DNA of 64,000 nt from Bin25 sp026709415 (GTDB lineage: Bacteria > Bacteroidota > Bacteroidia > Flavobacteriales > Flavobacteriaceae). The translations under genes and the position numbers were made by a program. The stretch spans positions 1,984,001 through 2,048,000 of the forward strand of contig OZ241330.1 of NCBI GenBank assembly GCA_965200045.1, read 5' to 3'. This document shows positions 8,816 to 17,886 of the stretch, one piece after another. Numbering within the stretch: position 1 is the stretch's first letter; each line of letters begins with the position of its first letter. The notes beneath the pieces are model-generated. The model was not told the origin of the DNA and ran no database searches. It worked only from the letters and a program-made list of their open reading frames with translations.

Positions 8816-10087
8816 TTAAGGATGTATCTTCTCGTTAATGCCGGTTTCTCCTTCCCATTTCCCAACAACTACTGCAGCACAAGAGTCGCTATAAACATTA
8901 ACAGCAGTCCTTGCCATATCAAGAGGGCGATCGATGGATAACATTCCACCAACAATTAAAAGTGCCTCAGGATTGTCTCCGATTCCAATGACATTTAAAA
9001 TGATAAAAATCACCACCAGTCCAGCCGAGGGTACTGCAGCAGCACCAATCGATGCTAAGAGCGCAGTAATCACAACGGCGACTTGCGTCATAAATCCGAT
9101 TTCAGCGCCTAGAGCTTGAGCGATGAACAAAGCTCCCACACATTCCATGATGGCCGTACCATCCATATTAACCGTCGCTCCCATCGGTAAAGTAAAGGAT
9201 GTGACTCGATTGGATACTCCTACTTTTTTTTGAACCGTATTGAGGGTAACGGGTAAAGTCGCAGCAGAAGAACTCGTCGAAAAAGCTACCAAGAGTGGCT
9301 CTCTCAAGTTCATCAAATGTTTCCAGGGTGATACTCTTCCCCAAAAGTATAATAGTAAAGGAATCGTTATCAAAAAATGAATCGATAGTCCAGAACCTAA
9401 AGCCAACACATATTTAAACAGATTCCCAAAAGATTCTAGGCCCGTTTTCCCTACTAAGGTAACGATGAGACCAAAAACACCAATGGGAAGTAATCTGATA
9501 ATCCCATTGGTTAGTGACATCATGGCTTTAAACAATATATCGACCAAGTCCGTAATCTTGGTTCTCGGCTTTTGAGGGAGCGTTGTTAGAGCGATACCAA
9601 AAACAATACTGAAAAAGATAATCCCTAACATATCTCCAGCGGATGCAGAGGCGAAAAAATTGGTGGGAACAATGTTGAGCAGCAAATCAATCGGCGATTC
9701 TGGCGTTGCTAAATCGGGAGGTTGTGTTCCCGTATCCGTGATTGGATACCCTTTACCAGGATTGATTAAATTGAACATCAATAAACCAACCAATGCTGCA
9801 AATAGACTAGACACCACATAGTATGAAAGTGTTTTCCCAAACATTCTTCCGACTACTTTCCCTCCTCCTGCTGAAGCGACTCCTGCGACAATCGATACGA
9901 TGACTAGCGGAACAATAATCATCTTTAATAAGCGCATGAATAAATCACCAAGCCATCCAAAATATTGTGCAAAAAATCCCCCAGCTGGAGAATAGCCAAC
10001 AAGGATACCAACTGCCATAGCTATGAATACTTGCCAGTGTAGTTTTTGATACCATTTTCTTTCTAAATTTTTTGAAGCGTTTTCCAT
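8816..10087 (-). CDS. Dicarboxylate/amino acid:cation symporter (DAACS), copy B
   Basis: This 423-residue multi-pass membrane protein of the GltP/DctA family has the serine-rich hairpin AFSTSSSAATLPVT and the TM7 motif NMDGT. The N-terminus (KLHWQVFIAMAVGILVGY) is the typical first helix. It lies about 145 nt upstream of copy A in the same direction, so the pair may be co-transcribed. Having two DAACS carriers side by side suggests that scavenging of acidic amino acids or dicarboxylates matters to this organism. Which copy carries which substrate is not visible. Confidence 0.9.
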   Translation of the reverse strand: MENASKNLERKWYQKLHWQVFIAMAVGILVGYSPAGGFFAQYFGWLGDLFMRLLKMIIVPLVIVSIVAGVASAGGGKVVGRMFGKTLSYYVVSSLFAALVGLLMFNLINPGKGYPITDTGTQPPDLATPESPIDLLLNIVPTNFFASASAGDMLGIIFFSIVFGIALTTLPQKPRTKITDLVDILFKAMMSLTNGIIRLLPIGVFGLIVTLVGKTGLESFGNLFKYVLALGSGLSIHFLITIPLLLYFWGRVSPWKHLMNLREPLLVAFSTSSSAATLPVTLNTVQKKVGVSNRVTSFTLPMGATVNMDGTAIMECVGALFIAQALGAEIGFMTQVAVVITALLASIGAAAVPSAGLVVIFIILNVIGIGDNPEALLIVGGMLSIDRPLDMARTAVNVYSDSCAAVVVGKWEGETGINEKIHP

Positions 10088-10140
10088 TTTGATTAAATTC
10101 TAAGTTTTTTTAAGGTTATAATTGATAAATATAAGATGAT

Positions 10141-11232
10141 TTACTGTATTCCTCGATTTAAATTCTTCTGATGGGTTCTGTTGATGAGTACAAAGTCTGC
10201 CATCACTAATGCCGTCAAAGATTCAACAATAGGGACAGCTCTCGGTACAACACAAGGATCATGTCTTCCTTTTCCTTGGATTACCGTTTCCTGATGTTCT
10301 TTATTAATGCTTTTTTGATTTCGCATGATGGTTGCAACTGGCTTGAAAGCAACGCTAAAATAAATATCCATGCCTGTTGAAATGCCACCTTGAATTCCAC
10401 CAGAATGATTTGTTTTTGTGGATCCATCTAGATTAAAAACATCATTATGTTGTGAACCTTTCATTGTTGTCCCCTCGAAACCACTTCCATACTCAAAACC
10501 TTTTGCAGCATTAATAGTCAACATAGCTTTGGCTAATTCAGCGTGAAGTTTATTGAATATCGGTTCACCTAATCCAACAGGAACTCCTGAAACAACACAT
10601 TGGATAACGCCTCCAACCGTATCCCCTTGTTTACGAATCTCTTTGATATATTGCTCCATTTTTGTTGCAAGATTGAGATCTGGACAACGTACAGGATTTT
10701 TTTCAATGTTATCAAAATGGAGTTCTTGATAAGGCATTGAAAGCTTCAGATGACCAACAGAAGATACAAACGCATTTATTTTTATTGGCGTGGATTTTAA
10801 AAATTGTTTGGCAATGGCTCCTCCTACAACCCAATTGGCCGTTTCTCTTGCCGAAGATCGACCTCCACCCCGATAATCTCTATTGGCATACTTTTTATCG
10901 TAGACATAATCAGCATGAGACGGTCTGAAGTTATCTTTTAAATGATCGTAATCTTTGGACTTTTGATTCGTGTTGATAATCTGAAAACCCATTGGAAAAC
11001 CGGTGGTCTTGCCTTCGAATAATCCCGAGGAAAAGATAACATCATCAGGCTCTTTACGTTGGGTGACTATTTTAGATTGACCAGGCCGTCTTCGATTGAG
11101 CTCCTGTTTAACCTCTTCGATATTAATCTTAATATTGGAAGGACATCCTTGAATGATGCCTCCAATGGCGCTCCCATGAGATTCTCCATAGGTGCTTAAT
11201 TGAAATATGTGTCCAAAAGTATTTCCTCGCAT
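10141..11232 (-). CDS. aroC: Chorismate synthase
   Basis: AroC carries out the last step of the shikimate pathway, converting 5-enolpyruvylshikimate-3-phosphate to chorismate using reduced FMN. The 363-residue sequence starts with the canonical GNTFGHIFQLSTYGESHG, continues with RRRPGQSKIVTQRKE and has YRGGGRSSARETA in the middle and SGGIQGGISTG later, all family signatures. Its length is normal. It is the only aromatic-amino-acid gene in the window and looks monocistronic or the first gene of the symporter transcript (53 nt separate it from copy B). Confidence 0.97.
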   Translation of the reverse strand: MRGNTFGHIFQLSTYGESHGSAIGGIIQGCPSNIKINIEEVKQELNRRRPGQSKIVTQRKEPDDVIFSSGLFEGKTTGFPMGFQIINTNQKSKDYDHLKDNFRPSHADYVYDKKYANRDYRGGGRSSARETANWVVGGAIAKQFLKSTPIKINAFVSSVGHLKLSMPYQELHFDNIEKNPVRCPDLNLATKMEQYIKEIRKQGDTVGGVIQCVVSGVPVGLGEPIFNKLHAELAKAMLTINAAKGFEYGSGFEGTTMKGSQHNDVFNLDGSTKTNHSGGIQGGISTGMDIYFSVAFKPVATIMRNQKSINKEHQETVIQGKGRHDPCVVPRAVPIVESLTALVMADFVLINRTHQKNLNRGIQ

Positions 11233-11432
11233 AGTTTAGTTATTTACTTATTTATTAATGACCAGATTCGTTCTATATTTTCTTTTAATATTTAGTTTTA
11301 GCAATGAAATTCAAATTTATTCTTAAATATGTTATAAATCATTCATCTATCGGTTTGATTCAAAATATTTTAGCGATACATTTTGAATTAACGCCATCAT
11401 TATGCCTCAGTTTTAAGATTCAAAAGATCATT

Positions 11433-12206
11433 CTATGAATTGCTGATAACCTCTTTTTTGACTTTCCAAAAACCTCTTGTTCCTTTTTCCCTTACCAAAA
11501 AGCCCTTTTGCTTCAGAAAGTTTATATGCTTCCCTATGGCAGATTGATTGATTCCCATCATTTTAGAGAGTTCAATGTATGTTAATCGATTGTTTCTTTG
11601 AATGTGATTCAATAGATCCCTTTGTCTTACAGTCAGTTTTATGTTACCATCGATTACACCACCTTTTTCATCGATTACACCACCTTTTTCATCGATTACA
11701 CCACCTTTTTCATCGATTACACCACCTTTTTCAATAGATGCAATCTCCTTGTCTCCATTGTTTTTATAAAACACGATTCTCAAAAAATGATCCAGAAATA
11801 CAAAGCACTTTTTATCGTAATATTCAAGAATACGTGGAATTCCAGAACCTAGATACTCGACAAGTTCCAAATCCTTGAACACACGCATGAGTTCTTTATT
11901 TCTAGGTGCTGAAACCCCATCAAAAAAACCTTCTCTGCTTAATCCGTTGGGAAGACTTCCAGCCGAAGTGATTTCGATTCTATCCGAAAATATTTCAAAC
12001 TTTGGTGTAAGTTCGTTGGTATAGTCATTATGAACAAAAGCATTAATGACTGCTTCACGAAGAGCTATAGAGTGCCATAAATTATACTCGATTCTCTCTT
12101 TGTATGTGATTTTATTTATCGTAATATTTTCAACATTGAGTTTATCGATAACTTGTTTTACGGCTTTCACTAGACATTGATTTCCAAATTCATTGTTTTC
12201 AGTCAA
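11433..12206 (-). CDS. RecG-like/HATPase_c_4 regulator, C-terminal half (frameshifted gene)
   Basis: This is the downstream half of one gene whose upstream half is 12308-12826. It resembles the C-terminal part of COG2865 proteins: ALREAVINAFVHNDY and SLPNGLSREGFFDGVSAPRNKELM are the ATPase-like (HATPase_c_4) motifs. A linker of four EKGGVID repeats follows, then a winged helix (RNNRLTYIELSKMMGINQSAIGKHI). The ATG at 12206 is only the first methionine; the same frame is open upstream to about 12325 and reads family-like sequence (LNYVGYLLSDKN, VTIKVAKYKGTNR). The native protein must therefore have been a fusion with the other half. Such proteins are usually transcription regulators or defence-related; the role here is unknown. 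Confidence 0.7.
   Translation of the reverse strand: MTENNEFGNQCLVKAVKQVIDKLNVENITINKITYKERIEYNLWHSIALREAVINAFVHNDYTNELTPKFEIFSDRIEITSAGSLPNGLSREGFFDGVSAPRNKELMRVFKDLELVEYLGSGIPRILEYYDKKCFVFLDHFLRIVFYKNNGDKEIASIEKGGVIDEKGGVIDEKGGVIDEKGGVIDGNIKLTVRQRDLLNHIQRNNRLTYIELSKMMGINQSAIGKHINFLKQKGFLVREKGTRGFWKVKKEVISNS
11648..11731 (-). repeat. Four tandem 21-bp repeats encoding EKGGVID
   Basis: Four perfect copies of a 21-bp unit (catcgattacaccacctttt plus t on the plus strand) sit inside the linker between the ATPase-like domain and the winged helix. The unit length is a multiple of three, so copy-number change would alter linker length without breaking the frame. Confidence 0.9.
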
Positions 12207-12307
12207 GTCAACACGATTCGTGCCTTTATATTTCGCTACTTTTATTGTAACGTGGTTTTTATCCGATAGGAGGTATCCTACATAATTTAATTTGGCATCT
12301 TCCGTTT

Positions 12308-12826
12308 CTAGTCCAAGATTTTTTTCATGGTATGTCTTAGAGTATAACCTAATTCATTGTAATACATTAGGAGATCACTAAATTTTAAATCCTGTCTTGG
12401 AGCCACTATTTTTGAAAGTGTATTTCGTGTGCGTTTCGCATATAACTCATCAATCATTTTTGACGACATTGGCTCAGCAGAGGAGCCTAAACGCAGATAG
12501 CAACCTTTTTCTGACATTCCATATTTCTTTAGATAATATGGTTTCTCAAGTCCACTGGCTATTGTGATTTTTATCACGTTCTTGTCCGAAATTCTTTCAG
12601 TGATGATATCAAATAGTCCGAGAGCAGAAGAACGAATGTTATTTTTAATCCTATCCTTAACGATTAATTGTTTTTGATCTACATCCATAATACCAACCGA
12701 TTCACCGGATTGATCTAACCCCAAATAAATAGTTCCTCCTTTTCTATAGTTTAAAAAAGAAACAACTTCTCTTTCAAGTCCTTCAGAAAGTTCACGTTTA
12801 TATTCGATACGGTTGGTTTCAATCAC
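12308..12826 (-). CDS. Schlafen AlbA_2 domain protein, N-terminal half (frameshifted gene)
   Basis: The 172-residue frame contains the AlbA_2 (Schlafen-type) putative nucleic-acid-binding domain: ETNRIEYKRELSEGLEREVVSF and KGGTIYLGLDQSGESVGI at the start, then the YYLRxGSSAEPMS-like block. Translation stops at TAG after a run of seven A (12319-12325 on the plus strand as T). One extra base in that run would join it in frame to the downstream half at 11433-12206, and the joined product matches the usual AlbA_2 + HATPase_c_4 + winged-helix layout. It is either a recent frameshift, a slippage site that makes two products, or a homopolymer sequencing error. Confidence 0.75.
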   Translation of the reverse strand: MIETNRIEYKRELSEGLEREVVSFLNYRKGGTIYLGLDQSGESVGIMDVDQKQLIVKDRIKNNIRSSALGLFDIITERISDKNVIKITIASGLEKPYYLKKYGMSEKGCYLRLGSSAEPMSSKMIDELYAKRTRNTLSKIVAPRQDLKFSDLLMYYNELGYTLRHTMKKILD

Positions 12827-12879
12827 AGCTTTAAGTACTTAAGCTAAATCTAACAAATTTAATTCTTTACGATTTCAAT

Positions 12880-15792
12880 CTACTTTAAAGCGTTTAATAA
12901 AACAGATATGGGATGGTAACTTTTTCTTTTGGTACCATCAAGTATTTGATGTCGACAAGATGTCCCATTGGCAACAATAATATCTTCTCGATTTGAATTT
13001 TGTATGGCTGGAAAAAGTCGGTCATTTCCAATTCTCATACTGATTTCATAATGTTCTTTTTCATATCCAAAAGAACCTGCCATGCCGCAACAACCGGTAT
13101 TGAGAATGCTCACTTGATAATTGGATGGCATATTCAAAATATCAAAAGTGTCTTTGATGGAACCCAAGGCTTTTTGATAACAATGGGCATGAAATTTTAT
13201 AGTTTTCTTTTCTTGATGGAAACAATTGGTATCAATGTCACCTTTTCTAAATTCTTCGGCTAAAAAAGAATCCATCAACACACAATGATTTGAAAAGGCT
13301 TGATGTTTTTCATTCACATCAAGAAGTTTTAATAATTCATCTTGAAATGTATAAACTGCCGATGGTTCAATCCCAATCAATATCCGATCAGAATGAATCA
13401 TTGGTCCATAAGCATTAAAAATAGCTTCTAATCGACTTTTCGCTTGATCTAAAAATCCTTTTGAAATATAAGTTCGTCCACTTTCCTTAAAAGGCAGAAC
13501 CTCTACTCCATAGCCCAGTTTCATTAGTAGGTCATACGCCTCTTTTGCGATATGAGGTTCGTTGAAGTATGTAAACTCATCAATATAAAGATAGACTTCT
13601 TTTTTTATTTCACCATTTAATTTGGTGCGATTGAAATGAGGTTTTTTATGAAGTTTAGGAAGAGATCTCTCAGTGGCGATTCCCATTGATTTTTTAATAA
13701 TCTGAGATGTTATTTTATGACTGATTAATCGATTATAAATTCCTCGAAATAAAACAGCTTTTTTATTAAAACTCGTGAAATGAGCAAAGACTTTATCCCG
13801 GAACTTATATCCTTTGATTTGGTAATATTGATACGAAAACTCAGCTTTGTAAGTCGCCATGTCAACACTCGATGGGCATTCCGAAATACAGGCTTTACAG
13901 GATAGGCATAAATCCAATACTTCTTTGACTTCCTCTGAGTCAAAAGGATTTAATCCTTGTGGATTACCAATGGCTTCCCGTAAAACATTGGCTCTCCCTC
14001 GAGTCGTGTGTACTTCATCTTGAGTCGCTCGATAACTCGGGCAAAGAGTTCCAGTGGGGCCAATACTTCTGCAATTGCCCGCTCCATTACAGCGCTCTAA
14101 TGCTCGGAGTAATCCAAGATCTGAATTAAAATTGAATTTTGTTTGAATATGAGAATCATCCTGTCGATACTGAGTTCTGAGATTTTGATCCATGGGAAAT
14201 GAATCAATGATTTTTCCTGGATTAAAAATATTTTTTGGATCGAAACACTGCTTAATTTCCCACAACAAAGAATAATTCTTTTCGCCCAATACCAAAGAAA
14301 TAAATTCACTACGCACAATGCCGTCACCATGCTCTCCACTTAGTGATCCATTATATTTTTTGACCAAAAGAGCCACTTCTTTGGTTAATTGACGAAATTC
14401 CTTTTTCCCCTCTTGAGTTTTGAGGTTCACTAGGGGGCGTAAATGCACTTCACCCGCTCCAGCATGGGCATAATACACTATTTCTTGATTGAATTGATCA
14501 GCCAATTTTTGAAACTCTTGGATATATCGAGGTAGAACTTCAAGAGAAACGGCCGTATCTTCGATACAAGCAGCTGATTTTTTATCCCCAATAATATTTC
14601 CAAGTAATCCAAGACCGGAGGTCCTTAATGAAATGGCTGCATTAACATCTTGATCCAATAAAACGGTATTGGCATAACTGTATTTGGTTTGCTCAATCGT
14701 GGATTTTAATGAATTTAATTGTTTTTCAAGCTTTGTTCTTGAATCACTTCTCATTTCAAGCATCAATATGGCTTGAGGATCACCGACTAGAAAAAAGCGG
14801 TTTTTTTGATGCAATGGATGGTTTCTAGTACAGTCCAAAATATTTTTATCAACTAATTCACAACCATACAATTCATGTTCCATAACGATTGGCACCATTT
14901 TTAATGACTTGATGATAGTATCACATTGAGCTACAATCATTCCGATATGTTTTGGAGGTAAATCATCGAGTTGGATCTCTATTTCCGTGACAATACCTAA
15001 AGTCCCTTCACTACCAGATAATAATTGACAGAGATTCAATTCGCTACCGCGTGGATTGAATGGTTTTTGCCTGATCAATTCGTCAATGGCGTAGCCTGTG
15101 TTCCGTCTGTGAATTTTTTCTGAGGGATATTCTTTGAGAATTTCTTCTTGTACACTGGGTCTAGAGAGTCTTTGGGTAATGAATCGATAAATCTTTCCTT
15201 CGAGATTTTCTTGTTTCTTTTTTTCGATGATTTGTTTTTCATCGACGGCATTGATTTGAATGGGTTGCCCATCAGACAATATCAGATTCAACCGAATGAT
15301 TTTATCTCGAGTAACGCCATATTTAATGGATGTGGTCCCACAAGAGTTGTTTCCAACCATGCCACCAATCATACAAAAGTTCGAGGTGGATGTATTTGGT
15401 GAAAAAAACAAACCATGTTCTTTTAAGTATAGATTGAGTTGATCTCGAATAACACCTGGTTGAACAACAACGGTTTTTTCTTTTTTGTTGAAACGAAGAA
15501 TCTTATTGAAATGTTTAGACATATCCACCACAATTCCATCGCCGACACATTGACCAGCTAAAGATGTTCCAGCCGTTCGAGGAATCAAACTCGTTTGATT
15601 TTGGTTGGCAAATTGGATTAACTTTTGAATATCTCGGATAGTTCTAGGAAAACAAACCGCAAGAGGTGACTTTTTATACACCGAAGCATCGGTTGCATAG
15701 AGAACTCGATGGAGATGATCAAAATGAAGTTCACCAGTAATCGACTGTTTTAACTGCTTAAGTTTCTTTCTACTGTCGTGATTTTGTTTCAA
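12880..15792 (-). CDS. FAD-linked oxidase / Fe-S oxidoreductase fusion (GlcD-GlpC, YdiJ-like)
   Basis: This 970-residue membrane-associated or cytosolic dehydrogenase of 2-hydroxy acids fuses two modules. The N-terminal half is a VAO-type FAD domain (LIPRTAGTSLAGQCVGDGIVVD at about 55-75, GGMVGNNSCGTTSIKYG at about 140-155) with the FAD-oxidase C-terminal domain. The second half has a ferredoxin-type cluster motif CLSCKACISECPSSVD at about 645-660 and CCG-type cysteine motifs, the last being NTGCCGMAGSFGYE near 905. The layout and length resemble E. coli YdiJ, a D-2-hydroxyglutarate dehydrogenase, and related D-lactate/glycolate oxidases. The exact substrate cannot be decided. It stands alone, with about 50 nt to the AlbA_2 gene downstream. 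Confidence 0.85.
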   Translation of the reverse strand: MKQNHDSRKKLKQLKQSITGELHFDHLHRVLYATDASVYKKSPLAVCFPRTIRDIQKLIQFANQNQTSLIPRTAGTSLAGQCVGDGIVVDMSKHFNKILRFNKKEKTVVVQPGVIRDQLNLYLKEHGLFFSPNTSTSNFCMIGGMVGNNSCGTTSIKYGVTRDKIIRLNLILSDGQPIQINAVDEKQIIEKKKQENLEGKIYRFITQRLSRPSVQEEILKEYPSEKIHRRNTGYAIDELIRQKPFNPRGSELNLCQLLSGSEGTLGIVTEIEIQLDDLPPKHIGMIVAQCDTIIKSLKMVPIVMEHELYGCELVDKNILDCTRNHPLHQKNRFFLVGDPQAILMLEMRSDSRTKLEKQLNSLKSTIEQTKYSYANTVLLDQDVNAAISLRTSGLGLLGNIIGDKKSAACIEDTAVSLEVLPRYIQEFQKLADQFNQEIVYYAHAGAGEVHLRPLVNLKTQEGKKEFRQLTKEVALLVKKYNGSLSGEHGDGIVRSEFISLVLGEKNYSLLWEIKQCFDPKNIFNPGKIIDSFPMDQNLRTQYRQDDSHIQTKFNFNSDLGLLRALERCNGAGNCRSIGPTGTLCPSYRATQDEVHTTRGRANVLREAIGNPQGLNPFDSEEVKEVLDLCLSCKACISECPSSVDMATYKAEFSYQYYQIKGYKFRDKVFAHFTSFNKKAVLFRGIYNRLISHKITSQIIKKSMGIATERSLPKLHKKPHFNRTKLNGEIKKEVYLYIDEFTYFNEPHIAKEAYDLLMKLGYGVEVLPFKESGRTYISKGFLDQAKSRLEAIFNAYGPMIHSDRILIGIEPSAVYTFQDELLKLLDVNEKHQAFSNHCVLMDSFLAEEFRKGDIDTNCFHQEKKTIKFHAHCYQKALGSIKDTFDILNMPSNYQVSILNTGCCGMAGSFGYEKEHYEISMRIGNDRLFPAIQNSNREDIIVANGTSCRHQILDGTKRKSYHPISVLLNALK

Positions 15793-16096
15793 TTATCTCG
15801 TTTTATAAAAGATATATGGCCCATTTCAAAAAGATTAGTCGCCTTCTGGCAACACATCAATTTTGTACTTACAAAAGAAATAGGTTCAAATGTAAATTTA
15901 GTTTTTGACTCATTTGACCATTGAAACATTGACCATTAAATTACCTCAGTTTCATTCGATTTAACTAACAACTCTTTAGAGGTATACAAAACGAGTAAAA
16001 AAAGTTTTAAACGGACTGTGATGGGACTCTTTTCATATGAAAACCCAAATCATAAAGAAATACCATAAAATAGATAAATTTGAAGAAATTACGATA
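15793..16096. other. Intergenic region, no gene recognised
   Basis: This AT-rich spacer lies between the divergent FAD/Fe-S dehydrogenase and the TlpA lipoprotein and probably holds both promoters. An upstream in-frame ATG at 16037 exists but is not needed. I see no RNA gene or repeat. Confidence 0.5.
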
Positions 16097-17215
16097 ATGT
16101 TGAAATTCCATTTTTATTTTTTGATGGCTTTAATTGTTTTCGTTTCTTGTAAAAGAGGGCAATCGTATCAATTAAAAGCATCGACTGATTTTGAAGATGG
16201 AAAATCGGTCTATTTAGTTGAAATAGACCAAAACTTTCAACCCATAACCATCGATACCGCCATCATCAAAAATGGAAAATTTCGGTTTGAACAAAAAATT
16301 CCTTATCCACAAAATTCCTTTATTGAAATTGAAGATCATCCTCAATATTTTTTATTTATCGCTGAAAATGGAAGCATTACAATGGATATCACACAAGAAA
16401 CACTACCCGATTATGTTTTAGGGGGGACACTTTCAAATGACGGACTTTACGCCTACAAAAACGATATTGAAGCTTTTCAATCTTCACTAGAATCCATTGG
16501 AAATGAAGGGTATCAAGCTCAATCCGAAGGAGATACGATTTTGGTTAAGGATTTGTATGAACAATACAGTGCCGTTGAAGAACAAATACGGCAATACGAT
16601 ATCGACTTTGTAAAAAATAATCCTTCCTCTTTTCTTTCTTTGATGATACTGCAAAGTCATACACAAAACCAAACGATTGCTAAAGATTCCATCATTGAAT
16701 TATACGAACATTTATCGGCCAAAATTAAAAAGGGGCCAACCAATGAATATCTTATAGAATCTTTAGAATTAAAGACCAAAGATTTAAAAATTGGGGATGT
16801 AGCTCCAAATTTTAGTGCACCACGTCCCAATGGGGAAATGGCATCACTGAATCAAATGAAATCTAAAGTGACTCTTTTGGATTTTTGGGCTTCATGGTGC
16901 AAACCTTGTCGAATCCATAGTCCTGAATTGGTCAAACTCTACCATAAATATGCTTCTAGAGGATTTAATATCATCAGTTTATCACTTGATGATAGTCGAG
17001 ATGATTGGCTGCAAGCCATTGAAGATGATGGTCTTGGATCTTGGGATCACATTTCTAACTTAAAACCAATAGATGATCCCATCGCTAAAAATTACGGTGT
17101 CCTTGGTATTCCATATTACATTGTTTTGGATTCCGTTGGAAAAATTCAACGTATTGAACACGACTTTCGATTGATAAAAAAAGAAATTGAAGATATCATG
17201 GGAAGTTCAAAATGA
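16097..17215 (+). CDS. TlpA-like thioredoxin-fold lipoprotein with DUF4369 domain
   Basis: The product of about 372 residues starts with a lipoprotein signal ending FVSC at about residue 18. A DUF4369-type beta domain follows (KSVYLVEIDQNFQPITIDTA, then FIAENGSITMDIT). A helical middle leads into a C-terminal thioredoxin domain with the redox motif WCKPC in VTLLDFWASWCKPCRIHS and the cis-proline stretch GIPYYIVLD. It should act at the periplasmic face in disulfide reduction or exchange. Many Bacteroidota carry several such proteins of unknown partner. I prefer the ATG at 16097 because it places a standard signal peptide at the N-terminus; the frame is open to 16037. Confidence 0.85.
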   Translation: MLKFHFYFLMALIVFVSCKRGQSYQLKASTDFEDGKSVYLVEIDQNFQPITIDTAIIKNGKFRFEQKIPYPQNSFIEIEDHPQYFLFIAENGSITMDITQETLPDYVLGGTLSNDGLYAYKNDIEAFQSSLESIGNEGYQAQSEGDTILVKDLYEQYSAVEEQIRQYDIDFVKNNPSSFLSLMILQSHTQNQTIAKDSIIELYEHLSAKIKKGPTNEYLIESLELKTKDLKIGDVAPNFSAPRPNGEMASLNQMKSKVTLLDFWASWCKPCRIHSPELVKLYHKYASRGFNIISLSLDDSRDDWLQAIEDDGLGSWDHISNLKPIDDPIAKNYGVLGIPYYIVLDSVGKIQRIEHDFRLIKKEIEDIMGSSK

Positions 17216-17229
17216 ATCCAGTCAACCGG

Positions 17230-17886
17230 CTAACGAAATTTTTTAGGAGAAAATTTAACGATCAAAGCACCTAATACTAAAGATCCTAATATCAATAGTA
17301 AATTTTTGCTAGAGTAATCTAAAATTTCGGGTTTTAATAGTAATGCAACACCAAGGCTCCCTATCGCGCCACCAAAGTGGGCCGAATGACCTATGGAATC
17401 TGTTTTATTTTTCATTCCTAGTACCGTATAGATGACATAGAAAATGGCAAACACATAAGCCTTTATAGGAATTGGAAAGAAAAAGATAAATAATTCCAAG
17501 TCAGGACGTAACACTATGGAAGTAAACAAGATGCCGACAACGGCCCCTGAGGCTCCCACAGCAGAATATGATTTGTTTTCTTGATTCAATCGATAAGACA
17601 TCCACCCGCCGAGGAATAATCCACCGATATAAATCAAAAGAAATTGGGGGTTGTCAAATGATATGGCTACTATAGGAGCGAAAAAATAAAAAGTCAGCAT
17701 GTTGAAAAACAAATGAGTGATTCCAACATGTAAAAAGCCCGAAGTAAAGTAACGATAATACTGTCCTTGATTGATACCACTGACAGTGAATTTATATTTG
17801 GCGAAAAATTTTGGATTAGCAAACCCTATAAAACTTACAATCACATTCAAAAAAATAATCAAGAAAATCAATCGATCCATCATCAA
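17230..17886 (-). CDS. Rhomboid family intramembrane serine protease
   Basis: The 218-residue polytopic membrane protein has the rhomboid catalytic serine in GASGAVVG (GxSG), the catalytic histidine in GHSAHFGGAIGSLG, and the conserved HLFFNM of the earlier helix. About six hydrophobic segments are visible, the basic bacterial rhomboid form. The family cleaves transmembrane segments within the bilayer; the substrate here is unknown. The start overlaps the stop of the DUF1338 gene by 4 nt, which indicates translational coupling. Confidence 0.9.
   Translation of the reverse strand: MMMDRLIFLIIFLNVIVSFIGFANPKFFAKYKFTVSGINQGQYYRYFTSGFLHVGITHLFFNMLTFYFFAPIVAISFDNPQFLLIYIGGLFLGGWMSYRLNQENKSYSAVGASGAVVGILFTSIVLRPDLELFIFFFPIPIKAYVFAIFYVIYTVLGMKNKTDSIGHSAHFGGAIGSLGVALLLKPEILDYSSKNLLLILGSLVLGALIVKFSPKKFR

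Noticed and set aside
11622..11852. Plus-strand frame with repeated FIDYTTF
   Set aside because: It is the antisense reading of the EKGGVID tandem repeat.
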